Assembly (NCBI RefSeq): GCF_022771645.1
Contig: NZ_JALFCU010000070.1
Span: forward strand, 1-16,940
DNA: 16,940 nucleotides
Direction: 5' to 3'
From: Selenomonas sp.
GTDB taxonomy: Bacteria > Bacillota > Negativicutes > Selenomonadales > Selenomonadaceae
Shown here: piece after piece, positions 6,908 to 14,822 of the stretch
Layout: every line of letters starts with the position of its first letter
Position numbering within the stretch: the first letter of the stretch is position 1
Translations under genes and position numbers: made by a program
Notes under the pieces: generated by a model
Databases searched by the model: none
The model's input: the letters and a program-made list of their open reading frames with translations, nothing else
What the model was told of the DNA's origin: nothing

Positions 6908-8494
6908 ATGAAAGGGAAACTCTTGGCCGCGCTCCTTTCGGCCTCGATGCTCGCGCCAGCGGCCGCATCGGCGGAGGACGTCAATCCGTTCGACGATGTG
7001 CCGAAGGATCACTGGGCATATCAGGAAATCGAGATGCTCGCAAAGGACGGCCTTGTCGAAGGGTACCAGGACGGCACGTTCCGCGGTGGCGAGGAGGTCA
7101 CGCGGTACGAGATGGCCGCCCTCGTCGGCCGCGCGATCTCCATCGCGACGCACGAGCGCAAGGACGGCCTGACGGAAGCGGAATACGAGGCGCTCACGAA
7201 GCTCGGCGACGAGTTCCATCACGAGCTCAAAGCCATGGGCGTGCGGCTCTCGGCGCTCGAAAAATACAAGTCGAACGTCGGCTTTTACGGCGACGTGCGC
7301 GTGCGCGCCATCCACAACCGCATGAACAAGTCCGTCGAGGGTACGACGAGTGAAAAAAGGTTCGACCAGCGCATCCGCCTTGGCTGGTGGAGCGAGGTCG
7401 CGTCGAACTTCACATTCACGGCGCGTCTGCGCGCCGACAACGTCACGGGCGAGCGCCGCGAGGAATCGACGGGCGGCGAAGCGCGCTACGACAGCACGGG
7501 CAAAGTGAAGCTCGACCTCGCGGAGGGCAAGTGGCAGAACGGCCCGCTCGCCATCGAGCTCGGCCGTTTCAACCCGACGATCGGCCAAGGCGGCATCTGG
7601 TCGGCAGATGGCGAAGGATCCGTGGATGGATTTTACGCGACGTATACGCCGAGCAAGAAACTCACCGTCAGCGGCGGCTACGGCTCCGTTTCGCCGTCCA
7701 TGTGGGATATCATGTATGACTACACGGACGAGTGGGGTGGCCAGAATCCGTGGACGAACAGCAACTTCAAACAATCGACAGATGTCTACACGCCGGCCTT
7801 CCTTGGCAATGTGCATGTGCAGGCGAGCCCTGCGGTGGAATTCACGCTCGGCACGCTGCAGACGATGTCGAGTGCGAACCATACGAACCTCGGCTATTGG
7901 ACGACGGACGGCTCGTCTACGGAAATCATGTCTGGCAAATGGGCACTCAACGGAAAACCCGCAAACTACCGCATGGAACAGTACGCGATCGGCATGAAGG
8001 CGCAGCTTGCGCCACACATCACGCTCTCGGGCGAGTGGATGACGAACCGCGCGGATCGCGGAGATGTTTATGAATATTATATGTCGGCGCCAGCGACACG
8101 CGCTGGCGGCACATCGCCCGCAAATACTTCCGGTTGGGCGGCGGCTTCGCAGAAAAAGCTCGTGCCGCTCCAGAAAAACGGCTGGTGGCTGAAGCTCACG
8201 GGCGGCAACTACGATGTCAAGAAGGCACACACGTTCGACGCGAGCCTCTACTATCTGAAGCTCGGCAACTGGGCGATTGACTCGCATTTCGCGCCGCACG
8301 GCCTGCCCATCCGAGGCGGCAACGGCCTCGGCCTCGATGGCGAGAAGGGATGCGGCATCGGCTTCCGCTACATGCTCGCGCCGTACGTCGAGCTTTCCGG
8401 CAGCTATTTCCGCGTGAAGCCGTATGACAGCAACGTTTCGGAGTTTGATTCGTACTGTGACCCGTGGCAGTTCGCGCTGAACTACAGCTTCTGA
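6908..8494 (+). CDS. SLH-domain outer-membrane porin, first of a tandem pair
   Basis: This 528-aa protein has a signal peptide (cleavage likely after AASA, before ED), one SLH domain at about residues 25-80 (NPFDDVPKDHWAYQEIEML ... TFRGGEEVTRYEMAALVGRA), a short helical linker with a coiled-coil look (LTKLGDEFHHELKAMGVRLSALEKYK), and a long beta-barrel of alternating residues ending FALNYSF, with the terminal aromatic expected of a beta-signal. In Negativicutes such OmpM-type proteins tether the outer membrane to polyamine-modified peptidoglycan through SLH and form pores. GGGGGAAAG precedes the ATG. It lies 27 nt after the permease with no terminator, so in this operon it probably passes galacto-oligosaccharides. 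The specificity is inferred from context only. Confidence 0.9.
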   Translation: MKGKLLAALLSASMLAPAAASAEDVNPFDDVPKDHWAYQEIEMLAKDGLVEGYQDGTFRGGEEVTRYEMAALVGRAISIATHERKDGLTEAEYEALTKLGDEFHHELKAMGVRLSALEKYKSNVGFYGDVRVRAIHNRMNKSVEGTTSEKRFDQRIRLGWWSEVASNFTFTARLRADNVTGERREESTGGEARYDSTGKVKLDLAEGKWQNGPLAIELGRFNPTIGQGGIWSADGEGSVDGFYATYTPSKKLTVSGGYGSVSPSMWDIMYDYTDEWGGQNPWTNSNFKQSTDVYTPAFLGNVHVQASPAVEFTLGTLQTMSSANHTNLGYWTTDGSSTEIMSGKWALNGKPANYRMEQYAIGMKAQLAPHITLSGEWMTNRADRGDVYEYYMSAPATRAGGTSPANTSGWAAASQKKLVPLQKNGWWLKLTGGNYDVKKAHTFDASLYYLKLGNWAIDSHFAPHGLPIRGGNGLGLDGEKGCGIGFRYMLAPYVELSGSYFRVKPYDSNVSEFDSYCDPWQFALNYSF

Positions 8495-8504
8495 CGGGGG
8501 TGCG

Positions 8505-9953
8505 ATGATGAAGAAGAAATACATCGCAGCGCTCGTGCTCGCTGCCGCGGCAAACGTTTTCGGTGCAAGTGCGGCACAGGGTGCCGTGCCGAACAATCCG
8601 TTCGACGACGTGCCGAAAGATCACTGGGCGTACCAGTCCATCGCCACGCTCCAGCAAGAGGGCATCATCAAGGGCGACGGCAAGCAGGCGTTCCGCGGCG
8701 GCGCGAAGCTCATGCGCTACGAGATGGCCGCCGTCGTCGGTAAGGCGCTCTCGAAAGCGAAGCGCGATGGCATCTCCGAACGCGGGCAGGAAGAACTCGA
8801 CAAGCTCTCGAAGGAATTTTACGACGAGCTCAAGCATCTCGGCGTGCGCATGGCGGCGCTCGAAAAATACAAGCCGGCCGCCGCGTTCACGGGCGACATC
8901 CGTGCGCGCTACATCGCGAACCCGAAGCACGCTACGATGAAGGGCGGCCCGAAGGACTCCGGCGGCTTTGAAGACCGCGTGCGCCTCACGTATCAGACGG
9001 AGGTCATGCCGGGCGCGACATTCACAGCGCGCCTGAACTATGGCAATGCGACGAAGAACCGGTGGAACGGCCTCGGCACGGATACCGCGCCGTCCGATTC
9101 GGATGGCACGCTTTATTTTGACATGGGGCAGCTGGCGTTCCGCAAGGGGAAAAGCAGCCTCACGATCGGCCGCATGGATACGAAGCTCGGCCTTGGCGTT
9201 GTTGCGCCGGGCGTGCATGACGGTGTGGCGGCCTCGTATGCACCAGATGCACAGACCACATGGCGCGTCGGGCTCGGCTCGATGAATGAACAGGAGAAGG
9301 GCGCTCTCGTGGATTCAGAAACGTCCGTCCCCATCTTTTACGCAGATGCGAGCAAGACGATCGGCCGCACAACGCTGACGCTTTCGCATCTGCGCACGCT
9401 CGGTCATCCGGCCACGACGAATGTCTGGCAGCCATGGAATGCTGGCGGCAGCATTGCGAATTATTATGAAATCTCGCTTGCCCTCGAGCAGTACGCCATC
9501 GGCCTCAAAGCGCCAATCGCGAAACGGCTCTGGTTCACAGGCGAGTATGTCACGAATCGTGCAGGCGGCCTCAAAGAAGATTACAGCAGCGGCACGCAGG
9601 GACGTCCGGATGCCACGCGGAAATCCGTCGACCGCGACGGTTGGTGGGCGGGGCTCTCTTATGGCAATCTCCAAATGAGCGTGCCGCACACGTTCCAGAT
9701 CGACCTCGTCTATATGCACATGGGCAACTGGGCCATCGACTCGACGGGCTACGGTCACGGTCTCTGGGCGAATGGCGGCAACTACCTCGGCATGGACGGC
9801 GCAAAAGGCTGGGGCGTGCAGCTGCAGTACATGCTCGGCCGCAACGTCGACCTCACGGCCGATTACTTTTTCATGAAGCCCATTGATGCGAAGACGGCCG
9901 GCTTCACGGAATATCAATCACCGTGGCAGATTGCGCTGAATTATGCATTTTGA
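8505..9953 (+). CDS. SLH-domain outer-membrane porin, second of a tandem pair
   Basis: This 482-aa paralogue of the preceding gene has the same order: signal peptide (cleavage near AQGA), one SLH domain at about residues 30-82 (NPFDDVPKDHWAYQSIATL ... RYEMAAVVGKA), a linker ending KHLGVRMAALEKYKP, and a beta-barrel ending WQIALNYAF. The SLH and linker parts are close to the first porin, and so are barrel segments such as MGNWAIDS and the C-terminus. Loop regions differ strongly and are shorter, consistent with duplication and pore divergence. The gene begins 10 nt after the first porin's stop, behind GGGGGTG; an ATG at 8508 is an equally possible start. Outer-membrane uptake of galactan fragments is inferred from the neighbours. 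Confidence 0.9.
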   Translation: MMKKKYIAALVLAAAANVFGASAAQGAVPNNPFDDVPKDHWAYQSIATLQQEGIIKGDGKQAFRGGAKLMRYEMAAVVGKALSKAKRDGISERGQEELDKLSKEFYDELKHLGVRMAALEKYKPAAAFTGDIRARYIANPKHATMKGGPKDSGGFEDRVRLTYQTEVMPGATFTARLNYGNATKNRWNGLGTDTAPSDSDGTLYFDMGQLAFRKGKSSLTIGRMDTKLGLGVVAPGVHDGVAASYAPDAQTTWRVGLGSMNEQEKGALVDSETSVPIFYADASKTIGRTTLTLSHLRTLGHPATTNVWQPWNAGGSIANYYEISLALEQYAIGLKAPIAKRLWFTGEYVTNRAGGLKEDYSSGTQGRPDATRKSVDRDGWWAGLSYGNLQMSVPHTFQIDLVYMHMGNWAIDSTGYGHGLWANGGNYLGMDGAKGWGVQLQYMLGRNVDLTADYFFMKPIDAKTAGFTEYQSPWQIALNYAF

Positions 9954-9984
9954 GAACGTGTTGTTTTAATCAGAAAGGATTTTT

Positions 9985-11356
9985 ATGATGAAACACAGCA
10001 AGACGTGGCGCAGGCTCACGGCCTGCGTGCTCGGCGGCCTCATGACGCTCGCCTCGCTGCCATTCGCCGACGCCATGATGCTCAAAGGCGGCGACATCTC
10101 GTGCTACAACTACGTCATCGACCGCGGCGGCGTGTTCCGCGATGAGCGTGGGCGCGCCTGCGACGGCCTCGAGCTCCTGCGCGCGCGGCATGAACTTCGC
10201 GCGCATCCGCAACTACGTCGAGCCGGGCAAAGGCCATGGCGACGGCAAATATTATTGCCCGGCCGGCTACCTCGACCGCGCGGACAATCTCGCGCTCGCG
10301 CGCCGCGCGAAGGAGCTCGGCATGCAGATCGAGTACTCGTTCCATTACAGCGACTACTGGACGAACGGCGGCGTGCAGATCCCGCCGGTCGCGTGGGCAA
10401 AAGAGGTCGCGGGCCTCGATGACGCGGCGGCTGTCGACGTGCTCGAGCAAAACGTCTACGAGTACACGAAGGAAACGCTCGAACAGCTCAAGGCACAAGG
10501 CACGCCACCAGAGTACGTCTCCATCGGCAACGAGATCCAGGGCGGCATGATGTACCCGTACGGCCGCGCTGCGAAAGATTCGTGGCCGGCGCTCGCGCGC
10601 TTCTTCAACGCCGGTGCGCGCGCCGTGCGCGAGGTGCTGCCGGACGCGAAGATCGTCCTGCATCTCGATGATGCGGGCAACGATTATAAATATGAAACGT
10701 TCTTCGATGTGTGCGCGGCGAACCATGTGGACTATGACATCATCGGCTGTTCGTACTATCCGTTCTACCTGCGCAAGAGCGTCGAGGACATCGCGGCGTT
10801 CTGCGAAACCTTCGGGCAGAAATATCATCGCCCGATCATGGTCATGGAAACAGGCTTCGCCTGGTCGAAAACTACGGCGACCGGCTACCAAGGGCAGCTG
10901 TACCACAACGGCCCGTACGACATGACGAAGGAGGCGCAGCGCGCGTTCATGCAAGACCTCTACGATACGCTCGGCAATCTCAAGGACGTCGAGGTCGTCG
11001 GCGACCTCTATTGGGATCCGATTTTCCTCGCGAACCCCGGCAAGATCGGCTGGGCGGAGCGCGAGTGGGACGATGCGACGGATGCGAATGCCATCGACAA
11101 CACGACGCTGTTTGATTTTGAGGGTCGCATCCTGCCGGTCGCGAAAGCGATGAACGATACGATCGCCGAGGATGGCGAGAGCATCGTCATGGGCTTCGTG
11201 CGCGGCAAAGAAGGCCGCCCCATCCCGAACGCGGACGTCACGCTTGCGGGCAGCGAAGGGGCTTTGACGACAAAGACCGACCGCTACGGCGGTTATTTCC
11301 TCCGCGAGGTGCCCGAGGGCCTTTATCAGATCACGGTAGCGGCGGACGGACACGCT
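9985..11356 (+). pseudogene. Secreted GH53 endo-beta-1,4-galactanase, frameshifted and 3'-truncated
   Basis: The product begins with a signal peptide (MMKHSKTWRR ... LPFADA) and GGDISCYNYV, the GH53 N-terminus, but the frame is lost at a CG-dinucleotide run (10180-10187). The rest continues one frame over from about 10188 with clear GH53 features: MNFARIRNYVEP, ARRAKELGMQIEYSFHYSDY, SIGNEIQGG with the acid/base Glu (10532-10534) and VMETGFAW with the nucleophile Glu (10847-10849). GH53 enzymes cut beta-1,4-galactan side chains of type I arabinogalactan. After the catalytic domain comes a carboxypeptidase-regulatory-like module (MGFVRGKEGRPIPNADVTLA ... GLYQITVAADG). That module stops near 11350, where a TpsB frame takes over. 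A GAAAGGA ribosome site precedes the ATG at 9985. The gap after porin 2 is 31 nt. I judge it inactive unless the two shifts are sequence errors. Confidence 0.8.
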
Positions 11357-12179
11357 CGGCGCGGCATTCGTCACGTCCCCAGATCATCCCGACCGTGTGC
11401 TGCAAGGCGCGGCGGCCTATCGTTGGACGATGCCGAAGACGGGCGACGCCGTGACGGTCTCTGCGAGCTACTCCGAAGTGAAGCTCGACGACCTCGCGGG
11501 AGGCTATCCGTTCGACATCGCGAGCTCCGGCAAGAGCACGCGCATCGGCCTTGCGTACGAACACGCACTGGAAGATCACGCAGCCTCCGGAAGCAGCATC
11601 GAGCTCGGCCTCGACTATCATCGCAGCGACAGTGATGCGCAGCTGAAGATCGCGGGACTCACCGTGCCGCTCGTCGATTATGGCTTTGACCATGTCGACG
11701 CGACGCTCGCGTGGCAGGGCCGCCGTCAGATGCGCCGCGACCAATTCCGCTGGCGCGCCGGCCTGCAGGCGAATCTCACGGGGAGCGAGGACGATTTCCA
11801 CGAGATGACGGCAGGCAGCGACCGCCGCTATCTCATCTGGCACGGCGATGTCAGCGAATGGCGCCGCCTGCCGGCGGATTGGCTGCTCTTCGCACGCGCG
11901 AGCGGGCAGTACACGTCGCAGACGCTCATCGGCTGCGAGCGCTTCGGCGCGGGCGGCCGCAGCAGTGTGCGCGGATTCGATGAAAACATTCGCACGGCGG
12001 ACACCGGCGCGGGCGACGGCAGCCTGAACCTCGCCTCGACCGGCCTCGGCCTGCGTTACCACACGGACACGTTCCAATTCGCGCTCGACTACGCGGCGAT
12101 CCTCGACGAGCCCGATGATGTGAAGCGTGGCCCAGAAGGCCATCGCCGCTGGAACGTCTGGGGCGGATGCTTCTTCTGA
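11340..12179 (+). pseudogene. C-terminal barrel of a TpsB/ShlB-type two-partner-secretion transporter
   Basis: About 278 codons encode most of the beta-barrel of a ShlB/FhaC/HecB-family outer-membrane transporter: DTLGAAFVTSPDHPDRVL, YRWTMPKTGDAVTVSASYSEV, then the family hallmark SQTLIGCERFGAGGRSSVRGF (here 11925-11979) and a C-terminus ending WGGCFF. Intact members are about 500-600 aa with a signal peptide and two POTRA domains before the barrel. All of that is missing. The frame opens only after a TAG at 11337 and follows directly on the galactanase in another frame. A GTG at 11397 could start translation but would give no signal peptide, so a working transporter is unlikely. The next gene, 17 nt on, looks like its TpsA partner. 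Confidence 0.75.
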
Positions 12180-12196
12180 GAAGGGGGACAAACATC

Positions 12197-13177
12197 ATGA
12201 AAGGGAAAACGAAACCGTCGAAACTCCTGCGCCTCGTCCTCGCGACAGGCCTCGCGCTGACACTCGGCGCGCCGCTCGCTGCTGCTATGCCGCAAGGCGG
12301 GAAAGTCCTCGTCGGCGGCGCGGGATATACGACTGCATCGACAAAGGAATGGGTGGATAGCTCAAATGGGCCTATGAATCTTCAAAGCGGCGATCAGTTG
12401 GCCGGTTGGGTTACAGAATCGGAAAAAGCGGCGGTCATCCAATGGGACTCGTTTGACATTGCGTCGGGCGAAAATTTGATTATCGCATATAATAGCGGCC
12501 CGATGGTCAATATCGTCAAGAGCGGTGCGGCGATGACCATCAGCGGTGCAATCGAGCAATGGAACACCGAGCCGTGCTATATTGTGAACACGAACGGCAT
12601 CGACATCCCAGCGGGCGCAGGCCTTGTGAAAGCGAGCAATCTGTTTTTTTCCACGAGCGACGCGGACGTTGATCATTGGAAGGCGCTCGATGTTCCTGTG
12701 TCTGCAAAAACCATCGATTATGCGGCGTCAGCGAAACAAACATTTGGGAGCGGCACATATTCTGTTGGCGCAACACCAGCGAGCCTGTTGACGCTCACGG
12801 TGGCAGAAGGCGTGAGTTTTTCCGTGGAAGCTGCGCCCGTTCCAACACCCCCGGAGCAACCCGTGACGCCGCCTGACAAACCAGTGACACCTTCAGATCC
12901 GACGCCCGTCACCCCTTCTACGGACGATCCGAAGTCCACAGAGCCCATCACATTTTCTTGGGCCGATCATCCGCAGCAGGCGGCTGACGTGACGGAGGCG
13001 CGCGAGCATCAGACGAATGAACTGCACAAGAAAAGCGCGTCCCTCGTGCCGATGAACGTGACGGCGTTCGACGGAACGGGCGATGACAACTGTATCGCAG
13101 TCGCAAGCGACATCGCGTTCGATGTAGCAGCGGCGCCAGACGACAGCGAAGAAACCGAACAGACGGCAGAAGAATGA
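12197..13177 (+). CDS. Very small TpsA-like exoprotein with partial TPS domain
   Basis: This 326-aa protein has a signal peptide (MKGKTKPSKLLRLVLATG ... PLAAA) and then a region like the N-terminal two-partner-secretion (hemagglutination activity) domain: MPQGGKVLVGG, EKAAVIQWDSFDIASGENLI, and YIVNTNGIDIPAGAGLVKAS, where NTNG (131-134) replaces the conserved NPNG. The domain appears to end early, followed by about 60 residues of unclear type, a Pro-Thr-rich linker (about 214-247, repeats of PVTP) and an acidic tail. Typical TpsA proteins are over 1000 aa. I chose the ATG at 12197, preceded by AAGGGGG; an in-frame ATG at 12167 lies inside the transporter gene. The region 12350-12830 is less GC-rich than its neighbours. 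It may be an adhesin-like protein whose secretion partner is now broken. Confidence 0.65.
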   Translation: MKGKTKPSKLLRLVLATGLALTLGAPLAAAMPQGGKVLVGGAGYTTASTKEWVDSSNGPMNLQSGDQLAGWVTESEKAAVIQWDSFDIASGENLIIAYNSGPMVNIVKSGAAMTISGAIEQWNTEPCYIVNTNGIDIPAGAGLVKASNLFFSTSDADVDHWKALDVPVSAKTIDYAASAKQTFGSGTYSVGATPASLLTLTVAEGVSFSVEAAPVPTPPEQPVTPPDKPVTPSDPTPVTPSTDDPKSTEPITFSWADHPQQAADVTEAREHQTNELHKKSASLVPMNVTAFDGTGDDNCIAVASDIAFDVAAAPDDSEETEQTAEE

Positions 13178-13211
13178 CGCCCCTGCGCGTCTTTGCACAT
13201 AAGGACAGCGA

Positions 13212-13245
13212 GAAGCCCCGCACCTGCTCATAGGTGCGGGGCTTC
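13212..13245 (+). terminator. Hairpin closing the galactan operon
   Basis: A perfect 14-bp stem (GAAGCCCCGCACCT, 13212-13225, with 13232-13245) with a 6-nt loop begins 34 nt after the TpsA-like stop. It lacks a clear T-run on either strand, so termination efficiency is uncertain. Confidence 0.5.
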
Positions 13246-13437
13246 GTCGTGCTTTCCATACGGAATTCTGTGAGATTGTAGTGGGAGATTTTCTTTTGGC
13301 GGACGAAGTCGAGGACCTCGGCGACATCATCAAAGAGGTGACGATGAAGTATGCCTGATATGTCCCTCATCCTCGTCGTCACGACCATCTTCGGCGCGCT
13401 GTGATTTTTGCGCTTCGATTTTGATTTTATGCGTGGA

Positions 13438-13481
13438 AAGCAAACACTTCGGATTCATCGTCCGGAGTGTTTGCTTTTTTT
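13438..13481 (+). terminator. Strong Rho-independent terminator
   Basis: AAGCAAACACTTCGG (13438-13452) pairs with CCGGAGTGTTTGCTT (13462-13476) over 15 positions with one T-G pair, followed by seven T. It protects the hydrolase gene from upstream transcription. Confidence 0.9.
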
Positions 13482-13500
13482 CATGTACATCTGGTATCCT
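13471..13500 (+). promoter_or_regulatory. Candidate promoter of the alpha/beta hydrolase gene
   Basis: TTGCTT (13471-13476), which overlaps the arm of the terminator, and TATCCT (13495-13500) are 18 nt apart, with TGG directly before the -10 (extended type). Predicted +1 is about 25 nt before the ATG at 13530. Confidence 0.4.
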
Positions 13501-13529
13501 GCAAGAGAAAAGAGAAAGGAAGCGGATGC

Positions 13530-14480
13530 ATGAAGAAAATCATCATGACGTTCGTGCTCACGGCGGTGCTCGCAGTGTCGGGGTGCGTGCTCGCGGCAGG
13601 GTATCAGATCGGCAATTATCTCGTGGAGTTCGGCCTCATGCGCGGGTCATCAGACGACCCGATGGCGCCGCCGCGCGCGTATGCGCTCCTCATGCCGCCC
13701 GGCACATGGAACTATACGCGGCCGGACGCGGAAAGCGAAGAGTGGGTGCTGGAGTCGGACGACGGCCTGCGGCTCGTCGCGACGCATTTTTATCCCGAGC
13801 AAAGGGCGGGCAACTGGGCCATCGTCGTGCACGGCTACGGCTGCACGCAGGAAAATTCGTACTACACGGCGCAGGCGTATCTCGCGATGGGCTACGACGT
13901 GCTGACGCCGGATCTCAGGAGTTCGGGCAAGAGCCAGGGCACGTTCGTGACGATGGGGCTCGAGGAGAGCAAGGATGTCGTGCATTGGGCGCGGCGCATC
14001 GCGGAGACGCAGAAGGACGCACGCATCGTGCTGCACGGCGTGTCCATGGGCGCGGCGACGGTCATGATGGCAAGCGCGCGCGACGATCTGCCGTCTGCCG
14101 TCGTCGCGACGGTAGAAGATTGCGGCTACACGAGCGCGTACGATCTCCTCGCGTATCAGATGGAGCGGTCGTTCTCGCTGCCCGCGTTCCCGGGCATGAA
14201 CCTCCTCGATTGGCGCTGCGAGCGGCGTGCGGGCTTTTCGCTCCATCAGGCCGCGCCCATCGTCGCCGTCTCGCATGCGCGCGTGCCGATGCTGTTCATC
14301 CACGGCACGAAGGACACGCTCGTGCCGCCCGTCATGGCCGAGGAGCTTTACGCCGCCTGCACGACAGAGAAGCAGCTCCTGCTCGTGCCGGACGCCATCC
14401 ACTCGGCCGCGAGCCAGCAGGACCACGACCGTTACTACAAGATCGTCACGGATTTCCTGCGCGGCAAGGTCTACGAGTGA
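13530..14480 (+). CDS. Membrane-anchored or lipid-anchored alpha/beta hydrolase
   Basis: This 316-aa serine hydrolase is of the alpha/beta fold, similar in layout to the YqkD/BEM46-like group. Residues 1-35 form a membrane anchor, with VSGC at 16-19 fitting a lipobox, although hydrophobic residues continue past it (VLAAGYQIGNYLVEFGL). The catalytic domain shows VVHGYG (oxyanion region), the nucleophile elbow GVSMG with Ser172, HGTKDTLVPP with Asp262, and IHSAA with His291, so the triad looks complete. It probably acts on an ester or similar bond on the outer face of the inner membrane; the substrate is unknown. The ATG at 13530 has AAAGGAAG upstream. An earlier in-frame ATG at 13467 lies inside the terminator region and is not used. 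It appears monocistronic. Confidence 0.82.
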   Translation: MKKIIMTFVLTAVLAVSGCVLAAGYQIGNYLVEFGLMRGSSDDPMAPPRAYALLMPPGTWNYTRPDAESEEWVLESDDGLRLVATHFYPEQRAGNWAIVVHGYGCTQENSYYTAQAYLAMGYDVLTPDLRSSGKSQGTFVTMGLEESKDVVHWARRIAETQKDARIVLHGVSMGAATVMMASARDDLPSAVVATVEDCGYTSAYDLLAYQMERSFSLPAFPGMNLLDWRCERRAGFSLHQAAPIVAVSHARVPMLFIHGTKDTLVPPVMAEELYAACTTEKQLLLVPDAIHSAASQQDHDRYYKIVTDFLRGKVYE

Positions 14481-14532
14481 GCAAGCAGGATTTTCGCATC
14501 AGCAAGGCGAACTATTTTAGAGCAACAAAAAA

Positions 14533-14551
14533 CAGCCGCACGCGGCGGCTG
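14533..14551. terminator. Small GC hairpin after the hydrolase gene
   Basis: CAGCCGC (14533-14539) pairs with GCGGCTG (14545-14551). The T-run (TTTTTTGTT) lies on the minus-strand side, while the plus side has only ATTTTTC some 10 nt away. It may be a weak bidirectional terminator between the hydrolase and the next gene. Confidence 0.35.
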
Positions 14552-14584
14552 CATGATGATATTTTTCTGAAAGGACTTGATTTC

Positions 14585-14821
14585 ATGAACGAGGAGCTCA
14601 AGGAACTCGTATCGCATTACAATACGAAGAATTACGGCAAGCCGCGCAGCGTGCAGGAGACGACGGCGCGCTATCATCAGAAATGCGAGCAATATAAAAA
14701 CTTACGAAAAATGGACAACCCGAACCACGAGCAGGTCTCCATGCTCTACGCCGAGGCGAAGGCGCTTGGCTGGGTCATCGGCAAGGACGAGAAAGCGATC
14801 ATCCAAGACCTCAATTTCTGA
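14585..14821 (+). CDS. Small hypothetical protein, 78 aa
   Basis: I do not recognise this protein. It starts MNEELKELVSHYNTKNYGKP, is charged and probably helical, has one Cys (YHQKCEQYKNLRKMD), no signal peptide and no membrane segment, and ends IIQDLNF. The ATG is preceded by AAAGGA at a normal distance and codon third positions are GC-rich, so I think it is a real cytoplasmic protein. It is convergent with the VanW-family gene: the two stop codons are separated by a single base, with no room for a terminator. Confidence 0.65.
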   Translation: MNEELKELVSHYNTKNYGKPRSVQETTARYHQKCEQYKNLRKMDNPNHEQVSMLYAEAKALGWVIGKDEKAIIQDLNF

Positions 14822-14822
14822 C

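Larger units (their letters stand above)
13178..13529. other. 352-nt stretch without an assignable gene
   Basis: This gap holds the hairpin at 13212-13245, the terminator at 13438-13481 and a candidate promoter for the hydrolase. Between the two hairpins, 13260-13390 looks coding on both strands. The plus strand reads ADEVEDLGDIIKEVTMKYA before a TGA. The minus strand reads DVAEVLDFVRQKKISHYNL. Both have GC-rich third positions, neither has a convincing start or ribosome site, and I recognise neither. The presence of a strong plus-strand terminator with no gene ending before it suggests the remains of a lost gene. Confidence 0.4.

Noticed and set aside
6887..9218. Long minus-strand open frames antisense to the two porins
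   Set aside because: Same codon-bias shadow; composition is dominated by Arg, Ala, Val and Glu and no family is recognisable.
12948..13388. Minus-strand frame of 146 codons starting opposite 13388
   Set aside because: It overlaps the TpsA-like gene and the hairpin at 13212, has no ribosome site, and its second half is an antisense shadow; only 13260-13350 stays ambiguous and is noted in the gap entry.
13421..14821. A 466-codon plus-strand frame spanning the hydrolase and joining the 78-aa gene
   Set aside because: Most of it is an off-frame reading of the hydrolase and crosses a terminator; only the last 78 codons have their own ribosome site and plausible protein.
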